Of a stretch of DNA of 32,015 nucleotides, positions 1 through 8,083 are shown in pieces; the stretch's first letter is position 1, and every line of letters starts with the position of its first letter. The notes beneath the pieces are model-generated. The model ran no database searches and had not been told where the DNA came from. It saw nothing but the letters and a program-made list of their open reading frames with translations. This stretch comes from Kiritimatiellia bacterium (lineage in GTDB: Bacteria > Verrucomicrobiota > Kiritimatiellia > RFP12 > JAAYLN01), in contig JAFSZJ010000015.1 of NCBI GenBank assembly GCA_017458965.1, forward strand, positions 1 to 32,015, read 5' to 3'. A program made the translations under genes and the position numbers.

Positions 1-3
1 ACT

Positions 4-108
4 CTCCACTCTCCACTTTCCACTCTCCACTTTCCATTTTCCACTCTCCACTCTCCACTTTCCACTCTCCACTTTCCACTTTGCACTCTTCACTCTCCAC
101 TCTCCACT
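4..108. repeat. Heptamer tandem-repeat array (YTCCACT)
   Basis: Fifteen consecutive 7-bp units can be read from position 4 to 108, mostly CTCCACT or TTCCACT, with variants TTCCATT, TTGCACT and CTTCACT. Three bases of another unit precede it, so the array continues beyond the left edge of the window. All three frames through the units are free of stop codons, so the array can be translated, and the following pseudopilin frame is open through it to position 3. There are no spacers, so it is not a CRISPR array. It resembles short tandemly repeated repetitive heptamers described in cyanobacteria in style, not in sequence. Confidence 0.95.
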
Positions 109-533
109 CCCCATGTCGCCGGACGGCGAGGCGAGGCTTCTCCCTCATAGAGCTGATGGTGGCCGTATCGATCATGATGCTTCTGGCGGGCGTGGCGACG
201 GTCTCATACATGAAGTTCCTCTCAAGGGCGCGTGTGGCGCGGGCATCGTCCGACATTTCCGCGATCAAGGCCGCGCTCGACGCCTATAAGCTCGACAACC
301 ACGCCTACCCCACCACGCGACAGGGACTCGCCGCCCTGATCGAGAAGCCGTCAGCCCCGCCGGTCCCGCAACGCTGGGACGGACCGTATCTCCAGGACGG
401 ACTCCCGCAGGATCCATGGGGCGGCGAATACGTCTACTTCATACCCGGGCGCGATGGCCAGACGCTTGAGGTGGTATCGTATGGCGCCGACGGCCAGCCC
501 GGAGGCGACGGCGAGGACGCTGACATCCCATAG
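81..533 (+). CDS. gspG: Type II secretion major pseudopilin, GspG-like
   Basis: This encodes a small pilin-like protein of the kind that builds the type II secretion pseudopilus in the inner membrane and periplasm. It has a basic leader and a prepilin-peptidase site, RRG|FSLIEL, with Glu at position +5. A hydrophobic helix follows, then the hallmark GspG region with YPTTRQGL, a DPWG motif and a C-terminal SYGADGQPGGDGEDADI stretch that forms the calcium-binding loop in the family. The mature length is usual. The start is uncertain. The only in-frame start-like codon near the leader is TTG at 81, inside the heptamer array. The ATG at 113 is out of frame, and the frame stays open to the window edge. 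The stop lies 17 bp before the ABC-F gene, so the two may be cotranscribed. Orphan GspG-like proteins are common in PVC bacteria, so a role in secretion is not proven. Confidence 0.88.
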   Translation: MHSSLSTLHSPCRRTARRGFSLIELMVAVSIMMLLAGVATVSYMKFLSRARVARASSDISAIKAALDAYKLDNHAYPTTRQGLAALIEKPSAPPVPQRWDGPYLQDGLPQDPWGGEYVYFIPGRDGQTLEVVSYGADGQPGGDGEDADIP

Positions 534-550
534 GGCCACGCCGCAGGAAG

Positions 551-2548
551 ATGATCGAATTCCAGGACGTATCCGTGCATTTCGGCACGCAGGATGTCAT
601 ATCCGGCGTGAACCTTCGCGTGGCGGCCGGAGAGCGCATAGGCGTTGTAGGCCCGAACGGGGCCGGAAAAAGTACGCTCTTCCAGCTCATCCTTGGCCAC
701 CTCGAGCCTGATCACGGGCGTGTGACAGTCGAAAAGGGCGTCGCGATCGGCCATGTCCGCCAGCACCCGGAACCGTCCGACGACCAGGAGACCCTCCTCC
801 AGTACTCCATGCGCGGCATACCCCGTTTCCATGACATGGAGGCCCGCATCGCGGAACTGCATCGGCAGATCGACGAGTCGGAGGCCGGTCCCGCACGCGA
901 GAGGCTCCTTGCAAGACTGGGCGAGGCGCAGTCGGAGTTCGAGCACCTAGGCGGCTATGACCTTGAGACACGCGTAAAGGAGGCCCTTGGAGGACTCGGC
1001 TTCCCGATCGAGGATTTCTCAAGGCGCTTCGCCACTTTCAGCGGAGGATGGCGCATGAGGGCCGAGCTTGCGAGGATCCTCGCCTCGAAACCCGACCTCC
1101 TGCTCCTCGACGAGCCATCCAACTATCTGGACGTACCGGCCGTCGAATGGCTCCGGCGGTTCCTGCAGCCGTACGAGGGCACGCTCCTGATAATCTCGCA
1201 CGACCGCTACCTCCTGCGCTCGCTGGCGAAGACGACGGTCGAAGTCGATGCCGGCGGCGTCACCCGCTACTCCGGCGACTTCGACTACTACATGGCCGAG
1301 CGCGATCGTCGCATCGCTACCCTCGTCGCGGCCAAGGCGAACCAGGACAGGCAGCGCGGGCAGCTTGAGCGCTTCGTCGAGCGCTTCAAGGCGAAGGCGA
1401 CGAAGGCCTCCCAAGCGCAGAGCCGCATCAAGCAACTTGAGAAGATGGAGGAGATACGCCTCCCGAAGCGGGCGCGATCCTCCGGCAGGATGCGCCTCAT
1501 GCCCGCCCCGCATTGCGGAGCGGAGGTGATGCGTCTCGAGGACGTCTCGTTCGCCTACTCCTCGGAATTGCGCCCCGTGCTGCGCGAGGTGTCGCTCCGC
1601 ATCAACCGCGGCGACAAAATCGGCCTCGTCGGCTTCAACGGCATGGGTAAGACGACTCTGCTCCGCGTCCTCGCCGGCGTCCGCGAGCCGACGTCCGGCA
1701 CACGCGTCGAAGGCCACAAGGTGCGCATAGGCTACCAGTCGCAGGAGTTCGCCGAGACGATCCCCGGCGAGATCACCGTCATCGGCCTGGCAAAGCGCGT
1801 CGCCCCGTCATGGACGGAGAAGGACCTCCGCTCGCTCCTCGGCGGATTCGGCTTCACGACAGAGGACATCGACAAACGCGCCGAGGTCCTCAGCGGCGGC
1901 GAGCGCATCCGCCTCGCGTTCCTGAAGCTTTTCCTCGAGGAGCCGAACTTCCTCCTGCTCGACGAGCCGACCACGCATCTCGATCTGGAGGGACGGCAGT
2001 CGCTTGAGACAGCCCTCCGCGAGTACGACGGCACGATCTGCTTCGTCAGCCACGACATCGAGTTCGTCCGAGCCATCGCCACGTCCATAATCGCCATAGG
2101 CCCGGAGGGCGTCACCACATATCCGGGCACATACGACGAGTTCCGCGACTTCCTCGCCCGCAAGGCGGGCGCCGCAGGAGTCCAGACACCGCAGGCCGCA
2201 CGGCAACGCGCTCCCGGCCAACAGCCACAAGACGCGCAGGAGACCGACGACCAATCTGCGAGGATGTCGTCAAAGGAGCTTCGCAAGGCCCGCGCTGACC
2301 AGCGCGCGCGGCTCCAGGCCAAGACCGCCCCGCTAAGGAGGCGCGTCGAGGCCGCCGAAAAGCGGATAGAGGTGCTTGAGGCCGAGGAGAAGGAGCTCTC
2401 CGCCATCCTTGCCTCTGGCGCCCCGGACATCGACTACGCGGCCACGGGGTCGCGCCTACGCGCCGTCCAGTTCGACCTCGGCAAGATCTCCCTTGAGTGG
2501 GAGGAGGCCGCCACGGAACTCGAACGGATCAAGCAGGAGCTCGAGTAG
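551..2548 (+). CDS. ABC-F family ATPase (ribosome-associated type)
   Basis: This is a 665-residue soluble protein with two ATP-binding cassettes and no membrane segment, the architecture of ABC-F proteins (EttA, Uup and YheS type) that act on ribosomes. Cassette 1 has Walker A GPNGAGKST near residues 34-42, signature SGGWRMR, and Walker B LLLLDEPSNYLD near 183-194. The charged inter-domain linker near 245-310 corresponds to the P-site tRNA interaction motif. Cassette 2 has GFNGMGKTT near 360-368, SGGERIR, and FLLLDEPTTHLD near 467-478. The C-terminal 90 residues are charged and heptad-like, suggesting a coiled-coil as in Uup and YheS. The ATG at 551 is preceded by AGGAAG at very short spacing. 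Subfamily assignment and any role in antibiotic resistance cannot be decided from the sequence alone. Confidence 0.92.
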   Translation: MIEFQDVSVHFGTQDVISGVNLRVAAGERIGVVGPNGAGKSTLFQLILGHLEPDHGRVTVEKGVAIGHVRQHPEPSDDQETLLQYSMRGIPRFHDMEARIAELHRQIDESEAGPARERLLARLGEAQSEFEHLGGYDLETRVKEALGGLGFPIEDFSRRFATFSGGWRMRAELARILASKPDLLLLDEPSNYLDVPAVEWLRRFLQPYEGTLLIISHDRYLLRSLAKTTVEVDAGGVTRYSGDFDYYMAERDRRIATLVAAKANQDRQRGQLERFVERFKAKATKASQAQSRIKQLEKMEEIRLPKRARSSGRMRLMPAPHCGAEVMRLEDVSFAYSSELRPVLREVSLRINRGDKIGLVGFNGMGKTTLLRVLAGVREPTSGTRVEGHKVRIGYQSQEFAETIPGEITVIGLAKRVAPSWTEKDLRSLLGGFGFTTEDIDKRAEVLSGGERIRLAFLKLFLEEPNFLLLDEPTTHLDLEGRQSLETALREYDGTICFVSHDIEFVRAIATSIIAIGPEGVTTYPGTYDEFRDFLARKAGAAGVQTPQAARQRAPGQQPQDAQETDDQSARMSSKELRKARADQRARLQAKTAPLRRRVEAAEKRIEVLEAEEKELSAILASGAPDIDYAATGSRLRAVQFDLGKISLEWEEAATELERIKQELE

Positions 2549-2579
2549 GCTACGACAGGGGGGCTCAACCGCATCGGCT

Positions 2580-4052
2580 CTAGATCCGCCAACCGAAGAG
2601 GCCGAGATTGCGGCAGATCTCGGAGAAGAGCAGCAGGGTGATGAGAATCGGCGCCACGTACTTGACCATCATGCGGTAAAGGCCGACGGCGGTGAAACGA
2701 TGGCCGGTCGCCTCAACCTCTTTCTCCACAAGGGCCGGCTTGACTATCCAGCCGATGAAGACGCATGTCACGACCGCCACAATGGGCATAAGCACTGCGT
2801 TGGTGATGAAGTCGAAGAAGTCGAGGAACGGCATCTTGAACAGCGTCACGCTGCTCCAAGCTCCGTATCCGAGAGCGCTGAAGACCGAAAGGAAGGCTAT
2901 CACGAAGAACGTGAAGAAGGTCGCGTTGACGCGCTTCATCCCCAGGAGGTCGCACACCGACGCGACGCACGCCTCGTAGAGGGATATGGCAGAAGTAAGC
3001 GCGGCGAAGGTGACTAGAAGGAAGAAGACCGCCCCCACCAAGGCGCCGGCGGAGCCGAAGTCCGCGAAGACCTTCGGAAGCGTTATGAACATGAGGCCGG
3101 GGCCTGCGTTCATGGCGTCGCGGATGGGGGTGCCGGTCTTGACGGCGAACATGTACACGACCGGGATGATCATGAGGCCGGCGATGACGGCGATGAGGGT
3201 GTCGAACAGCTCGATCCGGCGGACCGACTTCTCGATCGAATCCTCGCGGCGCATGTAGGAGCCGTATGTGATCATGATGCCCATGGCCAGCGAGAGCGAA
3301 TAGAACATCTGCCCCATCGCGCCAAGGACCGTCTTCGCGAGCTGCATCCACGAGAACACACGGACATGCTCACCAGAGGCGGCAACCGCGTCAACGCGGA
3401 GGGCATCCATGTTCGGGACGAGGTAGTAGCGTATCCCGTCGGCCGAGCCCGGCTGGCAGCAGACGTACACGGCGATGCCAACGGCCAGAATGAAGAGCAC
3501 GGGCATGAGGACGACGTTCGACTTTTCGATGCCGTTCTTGACGCCAAGCGCGATGATGACCGCGCATAGCAGGATGAAGATGGCGCCGTAGCCGAACGGC
3601 GCGAATGGCGAGGATATGAAGCCGGAGAAGAAGGCGCCTGAATCGGCAAGCGCAGTCGAGGCCGACGCGCTGCCGCACGCGATCTTGAGGTAGGTCCAGA
3701 AGTACTTGAGGACCCAGCCGCCAATAACGCAGTAGTATGGCACGATCAGCATGGGGATGATCGTGCCGAGAAGGCCTATGAACCCGAATCCGGGGCGAAG
3801 GCGCGAATATGCGGTGAGCTGGCTCTGCCGCGTCATGCGCCCGATCGATATCTCGGTGACCATGAGGGTGAAGCCCAGCGTCACCACCAGGAGCAGGTAC
3901 AAGAGAATGAAGGTTCCGCCGCCGTACTGTGCGGCGAGGTACGGGAAGCGCCAGAGGTTCCCCAGCCCTATGGCAGAGGCTGCGGCGGCGAGGATGAATG
4001 CGAACTGCCCCGACCATGAGGCGCGGTTGGAATGTCCGTCCGATGAGTTCAT
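2580..4052 (-). CDS. Sodium-dependent transporter, NSS (SNF) family
   Basis: This is a 490-residue polytopic membrane protein of the neurotransmitter:sodium symporter family (LeuT/TnaT type), which imports amino acids or related solutes using the sodium gradient. The diagnostic first helix is present as ASAIGLGNLWRFPYLAAQYGGG near the N-terminus, and about 11-12 hydrophobic segments follow. The length fits prokaryotic members. The start at 4052 is supported by a TAGGA ribosome-binding site (bases 4061-4065) 7-8 nt upstream. The preceding receiver-domain frame stops 13 bp upstream, so the two are surely in one transcript with the permease-kinase gene. The substrate is unknown. The linkage implies that the sensor upstream monitored or regulated solute uptake. 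The gene ends 31 bp from the convergent ABC-F gene, with no clear terminator hairpin between them. Confidence 0.93.
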   Translation of the reverse strand: MNSSDGHSNRASWSGQFAFILAAAASAIGLGNLWRFPYLAAQYGGGTFILLYLLLVVTLGFTLMVTEISIGRMTRQSQLTAYSRLRPGFGFIGLLGTIIPMLIVPYYCVIGGWVLKYFWTYLKIACGSASASTALADSGAFFSGFISSPFAPFGYGAIFILLCAVIIALGVKNGIEKSNVVLMPVLFILAVGIAVYVCCQPGSADGIRYYLVPNMDALRVDAVAASGEHVRVFSWMQLAKTVLGAMGQMFYSLSLAMGIMITYGSYMRREDSIEKSVRRIELFDTLIAVIAGLMIIPVVYMFAVKTGTPIRDAMNAGPGLMFITLPKVFADFGSAGALVGAVFFLLVTFAALTSAISLYEACVASVCDLLGMKRVNATFFTFFVIAFLSVFSALGYGAWSSVTLFKMPFLDFFDFITNAVLMPIVAVVTCVFIGWIVKPALVEKEVEATGHRFTAVGLYRMMVKYVAPILITLLLFSEICRNLGLFGWRI

Positions 4053-4060
4053 GCCTATTA

Positions 4061-4064
4061 TCCT
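4061..4064 (-). promoter_or_regulatory. Ribosome-binding site of the NSS transporter
   Basis: On the minus strand an AGGA core lies 8 nt before the ATG at 4052, just after the stop codon of the receiver-domain frame. It supports that start and independent translation of the transporter although the upstream frame is damaged. Confidence 0.6.
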
Positions 4065-4065
4065 A

Positions 4066-4584
4066 CTACTTTTTGCCCTGGCCCAGGATGGCGTCTGACA
4101 GCATCGCGCCGTTAAGCGGCTTGAGGAGGATATCGTCGAATCCCATTTCGGCGGCCTTGCCTCTCAGCTTCACGTCCGCCGTGACGGCGATGACGCGCAA
4201 CGAGGAGAGAGTGGGGTTGGAGCGTATTGCCTTGAGCAGATCTTCGCCGTTGAAGTTGGGCATCCAGATGTCCGTGAGGACAAGGTCGAATGGCTTGGCA
4301 TCGGGTGCCTGGAGGATGTCGAGCGCGATGCGTCCGTCCGCCGCCGTCACGATGTCGAAATCGCCGACATGCCTGAGAAGCGATGCGAGGACGGCCAGAT
4401 TGATGCTGGAGTCATCGGCGATCAGTATTCGGCGGTGGCTGCGGCCGCCAGCAACCTGCCCGACTTCCGGCATCTCCGTCTGCGCATCGTCCGCGACGAC
4501 CTGCTCGGCGGCGTTCGGCACGTCCGCCACCTTCACGTCCGGCAGGATTACGGAGAAGGTCGAGGATGTCGTTGACGAGGCCAA
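4066..4584 (-). pseudogene. Receiver domain remnant of a hybrid histidine kinase
   Basis: This frame carries a complete response-regulator receiver domain: the acidic pair in ILIADDSS, the phosphoacceptor Asp in LVLTDIWMPNFNG, the Thr in AVTAD, and the Lys in LLKPLNG. Before it lies a linker, and before the linker the segment STFSVILPDV, which matches the last beta strand of a HATPase_c domain (usually preceded by Gly-rich ATP-lid sequence). The ORF's only upstream start-like codon is a TTG at 4584, and the region overlaps the permease-kinase frame in another phase. The simplest reading is that this is the C-terminus of the same hybrid kinase, thrown out of frame by an internal deletion at about 4556-4563. 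If translated alone it would be a stand-alone CheY-like protein, but no convincing start is visible. Confidence 0.75.
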
Positions 4585-6472
4585 GCAAGGTCTTGCCGCT
4601 GACCATGATGGAGTCTAGGGCGTCCTTGCGCTCCTCCTCGGTCTCGCAGCCGTCTCTGAGCAGTTCCGAAAAGCCGAGGATGGCGTTCAGCGGCGTGCGG
4701 ATGTCATGGCTCACCGTAGCGAAGAACAGGCTTTTGGCGTTGGCGGCTTCGCGGTCCGTTTCGCGCTCGCGGCGGCGGATGACGAAGAAGAGCGCCAGCA
4801 TGAGGGCCAGCACCGATACCGTGATGGCCGTCTGCACATAGTTGTTGATCAGGATGTCGCGGGTGAGATGCGTCTGTCCGCCGCGAAGACTGTCGCGCAG
4901 ATCGTCCCCATGGTGCCCGCTGGAGGCGCCACCTTCCGCCAGCTCAGCCTGGCAGACGGAATCATGGCGGCTGACGATGTCGTCGAACGCCTTCTCCGTC
5001 ATCTCGTACGTCAGCTGTCTGCCCCATGTGGCGGACAGGATGATCACCGAGGCGAAGAGGGACAGCCACACGACCGGGGACCTGCCGAAGCGGCGATGGC
5101 GGTCGCGGCGGAAGACGGCCAGGAACACGAGAAGTCCCACTATGCACCAGACGATAAGGACGAAGTACGATTCCGTCGCCATTGTCTTATGGTCGGCCGA
5201 GAGGTTCGGCAGGATGAAGTGCAGGACGATCGCGACGGAAAGCACAAGACCGAAGAGGCCCGTCGCCTGATGGAACCGGTCGCCCTCGCGGCGGGCCGTG
5301 CGCATCGTCGCGGCCGAGGTGTTGGCGTAGGCGACCGCCGCGCCGACGAGCGCGAGCTGGACAACGATTCCGATGACCGTCTCGCCAAGCAGGAATACGG
5401 GGAGCGAGGTGCAGGCGATCGCCACAATGGCGTTTCGCGGGGCTCCGTCGGAGTTCTCCCGCGCGAACCATTCCGGCAGGGCCTGGTCCTCGGCCATGGC
5501 GGCCAGCAGGCGGCTCGGGGCTACGGTGTTGCCGATGAGGTTGGTGAAGATGGCCGATATGAACGTGGCCGCCACGACAATGCGCCCGCATCCGGTGAAA
5601 CTGCGGCCGACTGTCTCGAAGGCGGTGTCCTGCGGCATGGAGAGGTTGGCGACGGCCACCTCCCATGTCGGTCCGGCCAGGTTCGGGAGCAGGACCGGGA
5701 TGAGCGTGAGAAGCGCGTACGCGACGAAAGTGGTCACCACCGCGGCGATCATGACGCCAAGGGATTTGCCAAGCGGGAAGCGGAACTCCGCCGACGAGTG
5801 CGATATCGATTCGAACCCCATGAAGATCCACGGAGCAAGGGCGACGATGCCGAGTATCTGCGCGAACGGGCCGCCATGTCCGCGGGCGAAGGCCGGTGCC
5901 ATCGTCGGCAATCCGCCCTGATGCCTGCACACGGCCGCGGCGAACGCCGCGATGATGCATGCCACGAACACTAGCGCAAGGACGGTCTGCGCATGGCCAG
6001 CCAGACGGCGGCGGCAGCAGATGGTCGCGGCGATGGCGATCGCGGCGCCGGCCAGCAGTATGTGGACGAAGCAGACCTCGTAGCCCGCGATCGTGTAGTG
6101 GAACAGGAAGTGGAATCCAAGCCCCCAGACATGCTGGACGAAGTAAGCCAACACGGCCGCGGCCATCCATGTGATCGCCGTGTAGGCGAAGCAGAGGAAC
6201 CAGGCGCTTATGAAGCCATGGTCGGCGCCGAACGTCTTCGTCGCGTAGGCATAGACGCCCCCAGGTCCGGGATGGCGCTTGATCATGAAGCCGTAGTTGA
6301 CAGCGACTACGACCATCGCTAGGGCGCCGACCATGAGCCCGATTATCGTCCCCACCGGCCCGGCCTTGGGGAGGAAGGTGTCCCATGGAAGGACATACGA
6401 GTCCCAGCCCAGCGCACAGCCGAATGCGAGCGCCCACGCCGCGAGAAGTGAGAGGTGTTGTTTCCGCAACAT
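4412..6472 (-). CDS. APC-family permease fused to sensor histidine kinase, C-terminally damaged
   Basis: The first 480 or so residues form an APC-superfamily amino-acid permease of about 12 helices, with an early region (WDSYVLP, then GGVYAY) typical of the family. Two further membrane segments follow, flanking a short extracytoplasmic stretch. A charged helix then leads into a HisKA dimerisation domain with the H-box SHDIRTPLNAILGFSELL. After LVNDILDL the reading frame becomes Arg/Gly-rich and loses all homology, and no HATPase_c N, G1 or G2 box is present. The neighbouring phase contains the end of a HATPase_c domain and a receiver domain. The original protein was therefore probably a hybrid transporter-like sensor kinase, analogous in principle to CbrA but with an APC instead of an SLC5 module. 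As it stands it should be unable to phosphorylate itself. The ATG at 6472 starts divergently, 72 bp from the GH20 gene. Confidence 0.85.
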   Translation of the reverse strand: MLRKQHLSLLAAWALAFGCALGWDSYVLPWDTFLPKAGPVGTIIGLMVGALAMVVVAVNYGFMIKRHPGPGGVYAYATKTFGADHGFISAWFLCFAYTAITWMAAAVLAYFVQHVWGLGFHFLFHYTIAGYEVCFVHILLAGAAIAIAATICCRRRLAGHAQTVLALVFVACIIAAFAAAVCRHQGGLPTMAPAFARGHGGPFAQILGIVALAPWIFMGFESISHSSAEFRFPLGKSLGVMIAAVVTTFVAYALLTLIPVLLPNLAGPTWEVAVANLSMPQDTAFETVGRSFTGCGRIVVAATFISAIFTNLIGNTVAPSRLLAAMAEDQALPEWFARENSDGAPRNAIVAIACTSLPVFLLGETVIGIVVQLALVGAAVAYANTSAATMRTARREGDRFHQATGLFGLVLSVAIVLHFILPNLSADHKTMATESYFVLIVWCIVGLLVFLAVFRRDRHRRFGRSPVVWLSLFASVIILSATWGRQLTYEMTEKAFDDIVSRHDSVCQAELAEGGASSGHHGDDLRDSLRGGQTHLTRDILINNYVQTAITVSVLALMLALFFVIRRRERETDREAANAKSLFFATVSHDIRTPLNAILGFSELLRDGCETEEERKDALDSIMVSGKTLLGLVNDILDLLRNPAGREGGGRAERRRAGRRGRCADGDAGSRAGCWRPQPPPNTDRR

Positions 6473-6531
6473 AGTAGAACCACGACCCAGAATGTTGTTT
6501 CATGTAGCACTTCCGCAGCCATCGAAAGCGG

Positions 6532-6537
6532 TATCAT
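6532..6537 (+). promoter_or_regulatory. Possible -10 element of the GH20 gene
   Basis: TATCAT ends 7 nt before the ATG at 6545, a spacing shared with several other genes here and compatible with a leaderless transcript. No good -35 hexamer is seen. The 72-bp divergent gap must also hold the promoter for the permease-kinase gene. Confidence 0.3.
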
Positions 6538-6544
6538 TGAACCC

Positions 6545-8083
6545 ATGACCGACATATCCCCTACCCCATCGCAGACCGTTTACGGCGGATCGGCGTCGAC
6601 TGAGCCGAAGTTCGCCTGGCGCGGCCACATGCTGGATGTGAGCCGCCATTTCTTCACGGTCGAGGACATCATGCGGACGCTCGACCTCATGCACGAGTTC
6701 GGCCTCAACGTCTTCCACTGGCACTTGACGGACGGCAGCGGCTGGAGGCTCCAGATCGACCGATATCCCAAGCTGACCACTGTCGGCGCCGTCCGCAAGG
6801 CCAGCACGAAACGCACGACCACGATGGGCCTCGACGTCGTCGACGGCGACTACGGTCCGTTCTTCTACACGAAGGACCAGGTCCGTGAAATCGTCCGCCA
6901 TGCGTCCGGACTTGGCATCCGCGTGATACCGGAGATCGAGATCCCCGGCCACTCCGGCGCGGCGATCGGCGCCTACCCCGAACTCGGCTGCACCGGGCGG
7001 TGGAACTGCGGCGAATACTGCCTAGGCAAGGAATCGACCTTCGAGTTCCTCAGGAACGTCCTGGACGAGGTGATCGAGCTCTTCCCCGACGAGGTGGTCC
7101 ACATCGGAGGCGACGAGTGCGCGGGAGTCCACTGGAAGGACTGCCACGACTGCCAGGCCCGCATCCGCGAGCTCGGGCTCAAGGACACCCACGACCTTCA
7201 GGGCTGGGCGACGAAGCGTTTCGCCGACTATCTCGAGAGCAAGGGCCGCCGGCTCATGGGCTGGGACGAACTCGCTACCTGGGACGACCTTCCGAGGAGC
7301 GTCATCGTCCAGAGCTACCGCGGCGCATCCTACGGCGTCGCCGCCGCGAAGAAGGGCTTCGACGTGGTGATGAGCCCCGACACTTTCTGCTACCTGGACT
7401 ATGTCCAGGGTCTCGCGGACGACCCCGAGGAGTACCAGCCCTTCGGCGTCCTACTCGATGTCGCCAGGATCGCGCGTTTCGACCCTTGCGCGGACGTCCC
7501 GGAGGATTGCCGCCATCACATCCTTGGCGGACAGGGCAACCTCTGGACGGAGCTCGTCCCCGACCGCAGGGCCGCCGAGTGGCGCACCTGGCCGCGCCTG
7601 GCGGCGATCGCGGACGTCCTATGGAACGGCCCGGCGAATGACTTGCCCGCGTTCATGCGCCGCATGCAGGCGATCCGCGACGACCTCGTCGGGCGCGGCG
7701 TGAACGCCGCCCCGCTCGGCCCGCTCTTCAAGCCCGTTCCCGACCTCCTGCCCGGCGCCCGATACGAGTCGGTCAAGGCCGACAACGGCAAGCGCCTTGA
7801 TTTCGCCAAGATGCTCGACAACCCCCTCGACTTCAGCGTCCTGCGCTTCGACCCAGATGACAAGGACGATTCGTTCCGACACGTCTTCGCGACACGGGAT
7901 CCCTCCATGGCCAAGGGGACCTACCGTCTCGACATGAACTTCGACCGCATCTCGATGTCCGCGCCAGACGACGAGGGATTCGAACGCGGCCTCGCGCAGA
8001 TGCGCGCCCTCGCCCGCCGCAAGCGCGGCGGCGTGATGGAGTTCACTGGCACCGTCATCGTGGGCGGTCCGGCTTACGCATGA
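6545..8083 (+). CDS. Beta-N-acetylhexosaminidase, GH20, with C-terminal GH20b-like domain
   Basis: This glycoside hydrolase removes terminal beta-linked N-acetylglucosamine or N-acetylgalactosamine using substrate-assisted catalysis. The GH20 barrel begins almost at the N-terminus (FAWRGHMLDVSRHFF, about residues 23-37) and continues with FHWHLTDGSGWRLQIDRYPKL and VIPEIEIPGHSGAA. The catalytic Asp-Glu pair is in HIGGDECAG near residues 187-192. The usual N-terminal GH20b domain is absent. Instead the last 60 residues contain GTYRLDMNFDRISMSA, then DEGFERGLAQMRAL, and end TVIVGGPAYA, which reads like a GH20b domain moved to the C-terminus. I chose the ATG at 6545 because the upstream in-frame extension (from 6455) is not conserved and overlaps the divergent gene. 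No signal peptide is visible. The stop overlaps the GH28 start (ATGA), implying coupled translation. Confidence 0.9.
   Translation: MTDISPTPSQTVYGGSASTEPKFAWRGHMLDVSRHFFTVEDIMRTLDLMHEFGLNVFHWHLTDGSGWRLQIDRYPKLTTVGAVRKASTKRTTTMGLDVVDGDYGPFFYTKDQVREIVRHASGLGIRVIPEIEIPGHSGAAIGAYPELGCTGRWNCGEYCLGKESTFEFLRNVLDEVIELFPDEVVHIGGDECAGVHWKDCHDCQARIRELGLKDTHDLQGWATKRFADYLESKGRRLMGWDELATWDDLPRSVIVQSYRGASYGVAAAKKGFDVVMSPDTFCYLDYVQGLADDPEEYQPFGVLLDVARIARFDPCADVPEDCRHHILGGQGNLWTELVPDRRAAEWRTWPRLAAIADVLWNGPANDLPAFMRRMQAIRDDLVGRGVNAAPLGPLFKPVPDLLPGARYESVKADNGKRLDFAKMLDNPLDFSVLRFDPDDKDDSFRHVFATRDPSMAKGTYRLDMNFDRISMSAPDDEGFERGLAQMRALARRKRGGVMEFTGTVIVGGPAYA

Noticed and set aside
4-108. Tandem repeats as a CRISPR array
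   Set aside because: Units are 7 bp and contiguous with no spacers, and no cas gene is in the window.
2549-2579. Terminator between convergent ABC-F and NSS genes
   Set aside because: The 31-bp gap has no stem-loop with a T run on either strand.
4540-4600. Programmed frameshift joining kinase and receiver domain
   Set aside because: No slippery heptamer is visible, and a frameshift alone would still leave the ATP-binding domain missing.
4706-5974. A 422-codon plus-strand frame opposite the permease
   Set aside because: The translation is a low-complexity hydrophilic shadow of the transmembrane gene on the minus strand.
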